This document shows positions 55,752 through 64,000 of a stretch of DNA of 64,000 nucleotides, piece by piece. The translations under genes and the position numbers were made by a program. Within the stretch, counting starts at the first letter, position 1. Every line of letters begins with the position of its first letter. Source of the stretch: Aquilaria yunnanensis (taxonomy: Eukaryota; Streptophyta; Magnoliopsida; Malvales; Thymelaeaceae); NCBI GenBank assembly GCA_039654915.1, contig CM077594.1, forward strand, positions 16,739,001 to 16,803,000, read 5' to 3'. The notes beneath the pieces were generated by a model. That model was not told the DNA's origin and did not search any database. It was given only the letters and a program-made list of their open reading frames with translations.

Positions 55752-56300
55752 CTATGAATCGGTGATTTGCATCTCATCTAGCTTTCTCACAAACTGGCAA
55801 ACAGGGTCGTTTAGGGTTAGACTCCCAAGACTGTAACGATCTCGTTCTTTTTGGAAAATTATCCATAATCCAACAACCTCAAATTGCACTATTCCGCAAG
55901 AATGCGCTTCAAAAACCTCTCGGATATCTTCCAGAGATTCCTTACGCAAGCCATTCTTGATGAATTTTATTCTATCTTCACGATTTCTGGTAATCACTCC
56001 TGAAGAACGACATTTAGCACCGCAAATCCACCATCCACAATTATGACAAACGCCTAGCCTATTTGCTCTTCTTTTTTTGGAATAAGCGCTTTTACCTAAG
56101 CCGGGCATACGGGGCATAAATGCATCTGGAACTTCACCCGCCAAACGGACCTTAGCTTCAATTATCCACTGCACATTATCGGGAATGCCTTTGGGTGTAA
56201 AAACTCTGATTCTTTCACATCTAACAAGGTAGATCTTTTTAAGAACTTTTATTGGAAGGGAAGGAAAGTATTTTCGCAGTGCAGAAAGAGTAGAATCCAT
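55752..56300 (-). CDS. Element C chimeric zinc-finger ORF (N-half of ORF 2, C-half of ORF 3)
   Basis: 182 codons from ATG at 56300. Residues 1 to about 70 (MDSTLSALRKYFPSLPIKVL, EVPDAFMPRMPGLGKS) follow ORF 2 of element A. From about residue 71 (AYSKKRRANRLGVCHNCGWW, then VITRNREDRIKFIKNG and VRKLDEMQITDS) it follows ORF 3. Its 5' flank also matches that of ORF 2 and its 3' flank that of ORF 3, so a deletion or unequal crossover inside the gene joined the two at about 56085-56105. The basic run, the C-x2-C-x4-C-x3-C finger and the reading frame are intact. Function as inferred for the paralogues: nucleic-acid binding, carlavirus CRP-like. Confidence 0.78.
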   Translation of the reverse strand: MDSTLSALRKYFPSLPIKVLKKIYLVRCERIRVFTPKGIPDNVQWIIEAKVRLAGEVPDAFMPRMPGLGKSAYSKKRRANRLGVCHNCGWWICGAKCRSSGVITRNREDRIKFIKNGLRKESLEDIREVFEAHSCGIVQFEVVGLWIIFQKERDRYSLGSLTLNDPVCQFVRKLDEMQITDS

Positions 56301-56419
56301 TGATGAGAGAAGAATTTGAGAGAAGAGGGAAATGAATCAGTTATTGTAGGAGACTGGAATAACCGAATTTAGAAGTCACGGGGTATCTTATCCGCTGCTT
56401 AATCAGAAGGAAGAACACG

Positions 56420-56427
56420 CATTTATA
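56420..56427 (-). promoter_or_regulatory. TATA box of the chimeric zinc-finger ORF, element C
   Basis: CACTATAAATGCGTG on the minus strand, about 120 bp upstream of the ATG, in the same sequence context as the TATA motifs of element A ORFs 2 and 3. Confidence 0.45.
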
Positions 56428-56589
56428 GTGATGAAAAGGGATAACGTGTCAATTACACTTAGGGGAGCATGTACATCTGTCAAAAGAAAATGCAAACTTT
56501 TCCAAATATAACAAACTGTATGTATAGTAATTGTGACTGTGGCTCACATCTTCCACTGGTTTTACGTCCAGTAACGGCATTAACGGCTT

Positions 56590-57138
56590 CTATGAGTCGA
56601 GGATTTGCTTCCCATCCAGTTTTCTTACAAGCTGACAAACAGGGTCATTTACAGTCAGATTCCCGGGACTGTAACGGTTTCGTTCTTCATGAAAAATGCT
56701 CCATAAACCAAGAAGTTCACGTTGCACAGATCCACAAGAATGCGTCTCAAGAGTCAATTGGATATCATCCAACGAGTCCTTACTCAGGCCATTCTTAATG
56801 AATCGTATTTTATCTTTTCGATTATCAGAGATCATCCCTAAAGAACGACATTTAGTATTACAAGTCCACCGTCCACATTTATGGCAGACTTGTAACCTTT
56901 TCGCTCTTCGCTTTTTGGCATAAGAGCTTTTGCCTATACCAGGCATGTGAGACACAAATGCCTCTGGGATTTCACCCGTCAGACGAACCTTGGCTTCGAT
57001 TAACCACCGCACATCTTCAGGGATTCCTTTGTGCAACAGAACTCTTAATCGTTCACAGCGAACTTGGTAGATCTTTTTGAGAATGTTCATTGGGAGAGAA
57101 GGAAAATATTTTCGTAAGACAGAAAGAGTAGGATCCAT
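56590..57138 (-). CDS. Element C zinc-finger ORF 1
   Basis: 182 codons from ATG at 57138, orthologue of element A ORF 1 (29252-29800) with only scattered substitutions. Basic run GIGKSSYAKKRRAKR, finger VCHKCGRWTCNTKC and C-terminus VRKLDGKQILDS are all kept. The open frame in an otherwise truncated, gag-less element suggests either recent loss of the rest or selection on the ORF. Function unknown; resemblance to the carlavirus C4 cysteine-rich protein family is by motif. Confidence 0.75.
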   Translation of the reverse strand: MDPTLSVLRKYFPSLPMNILKKIYQVRCERLRVLLHKGIPEDVRWLIEAKVRLTGEIPEAFVSHMPGIGKSSYAKKRRAKRLQVCHKCGRWTCNTKCRSLGMISDNRKDKIRFIKNGLSKDSLDDIQLTLETHSCGSVQRELLGLWSIFHEERNRYSPGNLTVNDPVCQLVRKLDGKQILDS

Positions 57139-60100
57139 TTTCTAGAGGGAAGTAAAAGACAGAAGAGAGGAAAGAATCAGTTATTATGGGCAACTGAGAG
57201 AACTGACTTGAGAGTCACGGAGTACCGTATCCGCCGTTTAACCGGAAAAGTGGATCCTACTTTATTTTGGTATCATAGATATTTTTTATCTTTGATATCT
57301 CGTCAGGCATGACATTGATCCAGTCCTTGATTATTGAATCCATTGTCTGCTTTCGACGACAATATTTCTCGATATCCGTGCTTATCTTTGACCATAGCTA
57401 TTTATTATCTTGGATACCGCTAAGCTGGCGTCAATTCTGTCCATCCAGGTGTAGCCTCGATTATTGAATCGATTGCCAGGCTTTTGACATATTGTCTACC
57501 TTATCCTTGAATTCCTGATGCGGGTTGGTCCCGCATATTAGCTGTGTATCCAGTGATAGATTGGTAAGAGCTGATGACATTGAGATCTCAGCTTATATTG
57601 CTGTAACTGTGCTGTGAATGTGATTCCCGTTTGGTCCTTGTTATGTAAAGGCTATGTATGCATGATATGAAATGCATGAATGCAGAGCATGTGTAACTAA
57701 TGGCCTTTTTTTTTTGTATGGATCTAGTTCTTTATGTCTTTGTTTTACTGGATCCTCTTTGTGATGGCCTTCTTGGACTATCATTGAATCTCTTTATGCT
57801 TTCCAGCTTTTGTTTGCTGCCTCAAAAGCCCAACTCTTTTCAAAGTCCCCTTTCTTTGACTTGTTCTTGAATTTTGGCTTCAATTTCTTTAATGTTTGCC
57901 CGCCTCATACTTTATGTCTCTTTGGGTACTCATCCCTTGTCATGGATTTCATAGCATCAAAGGCTTAACTTTCAATGTCTGTCCTTTTTCTTGTGTCCGG
58001 GCTGACACATACTTATCCCCATGTTACAATCTGAATGATTGCTCTTCCTTGAACTCATGTTTTGATCCATAAGACTTGCCCCCTTGTCTATTGAACTTCT
58101 TTGTTGGCAGTACTCCTCTTACGCTTCGTAGAGACTACTTTGCCCCCCTAAATATGGTATTTATGTTGATAAAAGGTATCACCTCGCCTTTAACAGAAGG
58201 TCGAGCATTTCTAGACCTTTGTGATGGCACTTGATCGTAAATTTCTCTTACAAGAACCACATCTTATTAAAGAAAGACTCAAGCTATCTCCTCACTTTTA
58301 AGTCTACATACATTAATGAATAATGGTTTGGCCTTAAAGAAAAACTTTCATCAATTTGTAAAGCTTGACAAAGTAATTTACGGTATTTGTTTTTAATTAA
58401 AATATCCTGCCATTCTTCCCTTTCCAACTCGAAGACATAAACTGTGCAAGGCAATAAGGTAGAAACATGATTCACAATAATAGCCTTTTAGCTGAATGAG
58501 GATAATATCAAGAGGTAAATTTTTAGGTGTGAGGAAAGTTAAGTTTGAGTGGTGTAAAAGAATTGTCTTTTAATACTACTCGTGAGCAGTATTAAATAAG
58601 GTAGAAACATGATTCACAATGATAGTCTTTAAACTGAATGAAGATGTTAGGTCTGAGGAAAGTTAAGTTTAAGTGATGTGAAAGAAGGTCTTTTAATACT
58701 ACTCGTGCGCAGTATTAAATAAGGTAGAAACATGTTTCACAATGATAGTCTTTTAACTAAATGAGGATGTTAGGTCTGAGGAAAGTTAAATTTAAGTGGT
58801 GTGAAAGAATGGTCTTTTAATACTACTCGTGCGCAGTATTAAATAAGGTAGAAACATGTTTCACAATGATAGTCTTTTAGCTGAATGAGGATGATAAGTC
58901 TGAGGAAAGTTAAGTTTAAGTGGTTTGAAAGAAGGGTCTTTTAATACTACTCGTGAGCAGTATTAAATAAGGTAGAAGCATGATTCACAATGATAGTCTT
59001 TTAACTGAATGAGGATGTTCAGTATGAGGAAAGTTAAGTTTAAGTGGTGTGGGAGAAGGGTCTTTTAATACTACTCGTGAGCAAATTTGATTACGGTGAA
59101 AAATTCAATAGTGAAGACCTCAAACTTGCCACCTTTTTCAGAAAGTTAGACCTCATCTGTTGCCCCCTAACTATCGTAATCTTTATGTACGCTTGGTTTG
59201 AGGGTTGCTTTTGTCTTCTAGACCGCCTTTGCAGGTTTTCAGTCTAGAATCCATAACTCACTTTTTTTTTTTTCTTTTGCTCTAGTTTGAGCCTTTTTTC
59301 TTTTCTTTTTTTTTTGTTTCCCTTTTTTTTTGTGAGCTATGGTGATGACATACTTGATAACTCTCTTGAAGTGAGATAACTCAAGTGGCCTTGCTTGCTC
59401 GTGCTTGTTCTCAGTCCTTTTTGGTTTTGAATTTTCTCTTGTTGTCTTTTGATGGAAGGGATGAATTTCTCTTTTCGGAGTTTGTGTTGCAAAGAACTGA
59501 GATCATAGCCCTCTTGAAGTGAAATGATTCAAGTGGCCTTAGTTGCTTGTGTTTGCTCTCAGTGTCTTTTTTTTTGTTTTGGATTTTCCCTTTAATGGCT
59601 TTTGATGGAAGGGATGAACTTCTTTCCTTTGTTGGAATTTGTGTTGCGGAAAACTGAGAATCTTTTTTTTTTTTGTATTGAGCATTTGTGAGAATTGGGA
59701 GGCCACTGAAGTCATTTAATATGAGAGCTACCTTGTTTGGAAGCTAACCCCAGACTTCTTGCAAGGATGTTGATAACCACTATGAATTCATTTTTTTTGA
59801 AAGTTGGGGTGCAACATATGAAATCCTTCTTACTAGATTTGACAGCACTTTCAAGATCGCCACTATTAAATCTCCCTTAACTTTTTATTTTCACCCACGA
59901 GTAGTATCGTTTAGAAAGCAAAGTATGATAGCAATAATGGATAGTATAATGGAAAGGAGTGAGAGATGGATATAAAAACGGAATTTTTGGTAAGAAGTGG
60001 TAGAATGTGTAGGTGTAATAATTGAATTTTTGGTAAAAATTGGTAGAATGTGTAGAAGTAATAATGGGATTAAAAAGTGGTAGAATGCAGACGCAACATC

Positions 60101-60480
60101 TTTTTGTTAGAGAACAAAAAGAATTACCGGTTGTCGAAAAGTAAAGTGTGATGGCAATAATGGATAGTAGAATAGCAAAGAGTGTAAAAATGAAAAGTAG
60201 TAGAATGCACGCATTACATCTTTTTGTTATACAAGAAAAATAATACCAGGTGTCCATCTAACAAAGACTACACCCTAGATTCTGGACTAAATCTAGGAGA
60301 TTTTTACTATAAGATTACTTTTGCAAGCTTTCAAAGATACAAGTTTATTCAAAGGATTCCCTGTCATTCAAAAGTGTGTGCGGACTGTTAGGTCAGATCT
60401 AACTTGGAGCCATTCCAAAATTAATGTAATTCCAGCTAAAAATCTTCACTTTCAATTATCAATCACATCATGGCCTAGCA
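57139..60480 (-). other. Element C spacer, homologous to the element A spacer
   Basis: Alignable throughout with 29801-33300, including the poly(T) runs and the short indels around them. It has no pol motif. It carries the palindrome repeats at 58450-59090. Minus-strand frames such as 59877-60257 are hydrophobic low-complexity translations shared with element A (32623-32967) and are doubtful as genes. Confidence 0.6.
58450..59090. repeat. Repeats of about 120 bp carrying a near-perfect palindrome, element C
   Basis: Five to six units with TTAATACT-A-CTCGTGAG-C-AGTATTAA or the variant with CTCGTGCG (first copy 58570-58595). One or two units more than in element A. Confidence 0.8.
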
Positions 60481-60764
60481 ACTTAGACTCGACCAACTGT
60501 TGGACCTTGAGTTTCAGCACCACAGACTTTTTGGTTACATTTGGGATTTGGGTCACACCAACTTGGAAGAGAAGGTCACTTGGCCTTTGCTACTATTGAT
60601 ATAGATGATAGCAGAATGCCTTCTTCAGCAAAGGCTGTGATTAACTTTCCTTCAAAAATGAATTTCATTTTTTGGTGTAATGAGGAGGGAATTGCTCCGG
60701 CCATATTTTCTATCTTGGACTCTATATCTATGAGACGTCCTTCAGTTTGTTCTGCCATTAGTTT
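60481..60764 (-). pseudogene. Element C gag-pol remnant (internal deletion)
   Basis: The frame begins at ATG near 60758 with MAEQTEGRLIDIESKIENMA, the first 20 residues of gag as in element A, then changes abruptly to GAIPSSLHQKMKFIFEGKLI and a following acidic segment. Such a 'SSLHQ-KF-EG-LI' segment is found after the protease in Ogre/gypsy polyproteins, by my recognition. It stops after 60 codons. A deletion of nearly all gag and protease is the simplest cause. Element A has no counterpart of the post-protease piece at this site. Confidence 0.65.
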
Positions 60765-60815
60765 TGTTTGGAGCCGAGTTGGATATCGGTGTTGAGGTCC
60801 AATTTTACCTTTTTA

Positions 60816-62076
60816 ACTTATTTCACCTATTATCCTTATAATTTTTTAACATATCCAATATATTATGTTCATCTTTGCCTTTTTTCATCATCAAATCTCT
60901 TCATTTTAATAAATCTTTGTACTATACTATCATTTGCTTAACATAATTGCTACTTACTACCCTTTCCCTCTATTCTTAATTGTATCATTTACATTTTATC
61001 TATACATGTTCTAATTATTAAAACATAATTCCTACCCCATGTAGTGAAATAAAGTTGCCCTGGATTCCTTCTCTTTCGAGATCTTGGCCTATACACTTTC
61101 CAAAGCCTTGCTTATGGATCCACGTCATTTTGGATAGCTAGCCTCTGTCAGTCATTCATTCGCCATGGCATTCACTTCTCCGTTTATATTTTCATAGTTC
61201 ATTACTCTCCCTGTCCTTTGGGGATGGTACATTAATAGAGATTTTCCTAGATTTGCCATGCTGAGGGCATCTGACCATCCAATTGCATTGATTATGCATG
61301 GAGCCATTCAACACTTCAAGTATGTGAATTTCACAGAGGGGCTACACTTCATTTGCATGCCATATAATTGTGGCATACTGGTGGCAAAATACCTTTATGC
61401 TATTTTTTCTTCCAACCGAGGCCCTGATACAATGGGAGACAATATTTCTTACATCCGAATGTTGAAAGTAGAACATGGTGCTGGTTGGGGAAAAGTCATC
61501 CAAGATCTCAGTACTGAGGCTAATGACTTCATCGGGATGGTTACTCATAGATTGGTTAGGCCATTCATTGTTTCATACGAGAATGTCGATCTTGCTTTCC
61601 GTCACCTTCGATGTGGATTGTGTGTTGTGAAAATCCTTACTACTCCACTTGTTAATACTCGGACTATGAAGTATTACAATATTGAGGACCATCGGTTGTG
61701 TGATAAGTGTGTAGTTGATGAGGAGCACCATTTTTTAGTTGCAATGGTCATTTGGTTTGAGTAGCTATTGACATTTAGTTCGACAACTTACCACATCCTA
61801 TACTACTATTAAGTTCTCTAGATTTTTATTATGTGATCTAGACTGCCCATTCCTTCTACCTTATCTTAAATTCAAAATTTTCTTTCACATTACTGCTGTT
61901 TATTGCATTTACTATTAGTTTCCCTTGATTATTTTCATATTTACTGCTTATGGCTTATGTATTGCCTTTCCTTTAATTGCCATTTTATTGATTTCACTTT
62001 TTGTCAATTAACCAAATTGGCAAATTCTATCATTAGTTGAACGTTCGTAATTGCATACCCTTATCCTTGTAAGGAT
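60816..62076. other. Unassigned sequence beyond the element C breakpoint
   Basis: It starts abruptly where similarity to element A ends. The first 200 bp are T-rich without repeats. From 61258 an open frame of 168 codons is described separately. This may be the 5' part of the Helitron found downstream, but no diagnostic Helitron 5' end (TC at an A/T site) could be recognised at 60815/60816. Confidence 0.4.
61258..61764 (+). CDS. Unidentified 168-codon ORF, possibly transposon-encoded
   Basis: It opens with MLRASDHPIALIMHGAIQHF and ends VVDEEHHFLVAMVIWFE. Composition looks protein-like: no low complexity, several Cys and His near the C-terminus (CDKCVVDEEHH). I do not recognise it. The pattern 'HGAIQHF...EGLHFI...' faintly recalls the OB-fold proteins that plant Helitrons often carry, and it lies about 1 kb upstream of Helitron Rep sequence on the same strand, but this is weak. 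It could be a real ORF or one exon of a decayed gene. Confidence 0.35.
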   Translation: MLRASDHPIALIMHGAIQHFKYVNFTEGLHFICMPYNCGILVAKYLYAIFSSNRGPDTMGDNISYIRMLKVEHGAGWGKVIQDLSTEANDFIGMVTHRLVRPFIVSYENVDLAFRHLRCGLCVVKILTTPLVNTRTMKYYNIEDHRLCDKCVVDEEHHFLVAMVIWFE

Positions 62077-62364
62077 ATGGATAGTCTTGTGCGCAGAGCT
62101 CATCGCATTCAATTGCAATGTGCTTATCGAGACACTCGCCATTCAAATGAACCTACCATGAACTTTAATTCTAACTCTTCTATTATGGGAAATAGGCCTT
62201 TCCGTTCCTCAATTCCCAACATTGTCCTTCCAACATCTCTTGAAGCATATAAAAATCCACTTGTCGATATATCGAATATAGTTTATTTTGTTGCCCACTC
62301 TGTTCATCCCACTTTTCCTCCAACCCAAGTGCACTCTTCTTGTGCCACTCTTGTTCTATCTTAA
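62077..62364 (+). pseudogene. Possible N-terminal exon of the Helitron protein
   Basis: 95 codons, MDSLVRRAHRIQLQCAYRDT..., Arg-rich at the start, a composition often seen at the N-terminus of plant Helitron Rep-helicases. It is on the same strand and about 400 bp upstream of recognisable Helitron sequence. A GTATGC...ATGTAG stretch at about 62672-62750 could be an intron remnant. Assignment is by position and composition only. Confidence 0.3.
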
Positions 62365-62754
62365 GTGCTATAGTTCTGCCAACTTGTAGATTATTTAAAG
62401 TAGGTGAATCCTTTTCTGCTGCGGTGAAATGATCTAGAACATGCACAAGCTTGCCTCCCCAGAATGAAGAAATCTTAACCATGTCATTCAATGATGTCAC
62501 CTTGGATCTTCAAGGTACAAAAACATGTATTAAACTTCCCATCCTCTACCCCATCCCTTATATAGCAATAAAATATGTACTAAACTATTATGATGTTTTT
62601 CTATAATTCCTCTTGATGACAGCAACTAGCCTCAACATGGAAATTGTGAATTACAATCAGATGGCCATCAGTGTATGCTTCCTAACCTCTTTTCCGCACC
62701 TCATCTTTTATCCTCTATATTCTTTCTTTAATGTTATGTGACAATGTAGGGTCA

Positions 62755-64000
62755 TGTTTAGAATATGAAGATCTAGGTACCCCTACTTGTGTCTGTCCCC
62801 ATTATGGTACTACTATGTGGTACCAGGAGAGAAGTAACAAGGGATGACGTACTTCCAACCCTTAATTCTCCTTATGTTATCATAAAGACAAAGTTTTAGT
62901 TCCTCAATCTCTGTCCTCACCAAAATTTATACATCAACTATTTAACTATAGTGGAGACTAGTTACAGCGCTATTTTCGGAGGCATATACGAGAAATTAAT
63001 TCTATATCCTCTTTTACTTCTACTGGAGCATATGTGGATTCTAGTACACATGATAGACAGGGTCCACCGATATTTAGATCTTGTGGGATGAATTACCATC
63101 GGATTGGATCATTATATCCAAACAGTGGAGATCATCCCCACTTTGTTCAATTGTACATGTACGACACAGACCATGAGACTTACAATCGAATTATGATTTT
63201 TGAAGATAGGAGATATACAAAGTATGATTGACAGATCATAGATGGTTTAATACACATGTTTGATGAGCATAATCAACCGGTTAGATTCTTTCGTATGGCT
63301 CAAGATCGGTTAAATGACACCATATTACCCCTTATGTGCATCAGGCTTTTCAGTTCTAAGGGCAGGGATAGATGGTACAATCATCTTACTTCGAATGAGA
63401 TTGTTGGTCTCTTTGATGGTTGTGATTTTTTTCACCCAAACGGTGTATCTTATATTTTTTGCACCCAAACGGTGTGTCTTATATTTTCTTTTATTCCTGG
63501 TGTATGGAGAGGACCATTACCATTTGGAAATAAGCTATGTTACAAAGGATGGCCAGCTTCACTTTATTGGGACTGTAACTTTAAGGGAGTTATTTGCATA
63601 TCAACTCCACTAGCGCTTCAATGTTTACTTACTAATCCTTTTAGGTGGTCATCTGTTTCATGAATATGTTGTCAATGCTTAATGTGTGACTCTTGAATCT
63701 CTATTCCACTAGCTTCCAAGGAATAGAGATCAATTTTATGCTGAAATATTATGCAGGTTCCAAGATGTGGTTAATTGTGGTGACATTGATGCTTCTTTAT
63801 ACGGCAAGAGGACTATTCTAGCATCTTCCTTCATTGGGGGTCCCCGATATATGATGTAGATATATCAAGATTCAATGGTAATCTGTAGAGTTATAGAATA
63901 CCCTGACCTATTCATTACTCTTACATATAATCCAAAATGGCTAGAAACATGCCATTTTCTTGACCTTATCCGTGGCCAGCCTCCAAAGGATAGACCCGAT
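62755..64000 (+). pseudogene. Helitron Rep/helicase pseudogene, N-terminal part
   Basis: Helitrons replicate by rolling circle using a Rep-helicase. In order one reads EYEDLGTPTCVCPHYGTTMW and WYQER (62761 onward), RYFRRHIREINSISSFTSTG, GPPIFRSCGMNYHRIGSLYP, FVQLYMYDTDHETYNRI (about 63140-63195), MFDEHNQPVRFFRMAQDRLN (63256 onward), TSNEIVGLFDG, YGEDHYHLEISYVTKDGQLH, VTLRELFAYQLH, GKRTILASSFIGGPRYMM and YPDLFITLTYNPKWLE up to the window end. These match the Helitron_like_N region. In-frame stops (for example 63229-63231), frame changes and a 28-bp tandem duplication at about 63433-63488 kill it. The HUH nuclease motif and the helicase lie beyond the window. Confidence 0.85.

Larger units (their letters stand above)
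46349..60815 (-). mobile_element. Element C: truncated relative of element A
   Basis: Read on the minus strand, it has the same order as A: (5' LTR, primer site and most of the leader missing), start of gag, spacer, two zinc-finger ORFs, LOG-type gene, hairpin arrays, polypurine tract, 4,734-bp 3' LTR. Its LTR is much longer than that of A and holds the extra GC-rich island also seen in B. Similarity to A stops at 60815, in the leader just upstream of gag, where unrelated sequence begins. Gag and pol are almost wholly deleted. It is non-autonomous and probably older than A. Confidence 0.88.

Overview
The window is nuclear DNA of a flowering plant, probably a eudicot. It starts inside a plant leucine-rich-repeat receptor kinase of the HAESA/HSL1 type with a GT-AG intron. 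The rest is AT-rich intergenic DNA filled with plant transposons of several orders. The species cannot be told from the sequence.

Layout. 1-1726: 3' part of an HSL1-like receptor kinase gene, plus strand. 1727-9900: AT-rich intergenic DNA with small non-autonomous DNA transposons; the best supported is a Mutator-like inverted-repeat element at 8229-9427 with a 10-bp target duplication. About 9900-13930: a decayed hAT element whose minus-strand transposase is interrupted by a second Mutator-like element (11301-12079, 9-bp target duplication). 13931-20575: mostly featureless AT-rich DNA and degenerate repeats. 20576-44480: a tandem array of about 186-bp units split by two insertions: an 18,057-bp LTR retrotransposon (element A, 20814-38870, TSD ATATC, LTRs of equal length that look identical) and a solo LTR of the same superfamily (element B, 39931-44212, TSD GCCTT). 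46349-60815: a second, older and truncated relative of A (element C). 60816-64000: unassigned sequence, then a degenerate Helitron Rep gene that runs off the window.

The main discovery candidate is the A/C family. It is a Ty3/gypsy Ogre/Tat-type element read on the minus strand, with a tRNA-Arg primer site, a polypurine tract and a gag ORF in A, but no reverse transcriptase, RNase H or integrase that I can find. Where pol should be it carries an accessory block in the sense orientation: two or three tandem copies of a roughly 182-residue basic C4 zinc-finger protein resembling the cysteine-rich nucleic-acid-binding proteins of carlaviruses, then an intronless LOG-type (cytokinin riboside monophosphate phosphoribohydrolase-like) gene. 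Most of these ORFs have a TATA box of their own shortly upstream. Between LOG and the polypurine tract lie 2.5-3 kb of tandem repeats in which each unit can fold into short hairpins. A has three zinc-finger genes; C has two, one of them a chimera of A's second and third. LOG is broken by a stop codon in A, and open in C but with a changed glycine motif.

The likely reading is a non-autonomous retroelement, mobilised in trans, that has carried a cytokinin-activation-type gene and virus-like nucleic-acid-binding genes through more than one round of transposition. The structures are seen in the sequence; any benefit to the element is inference.
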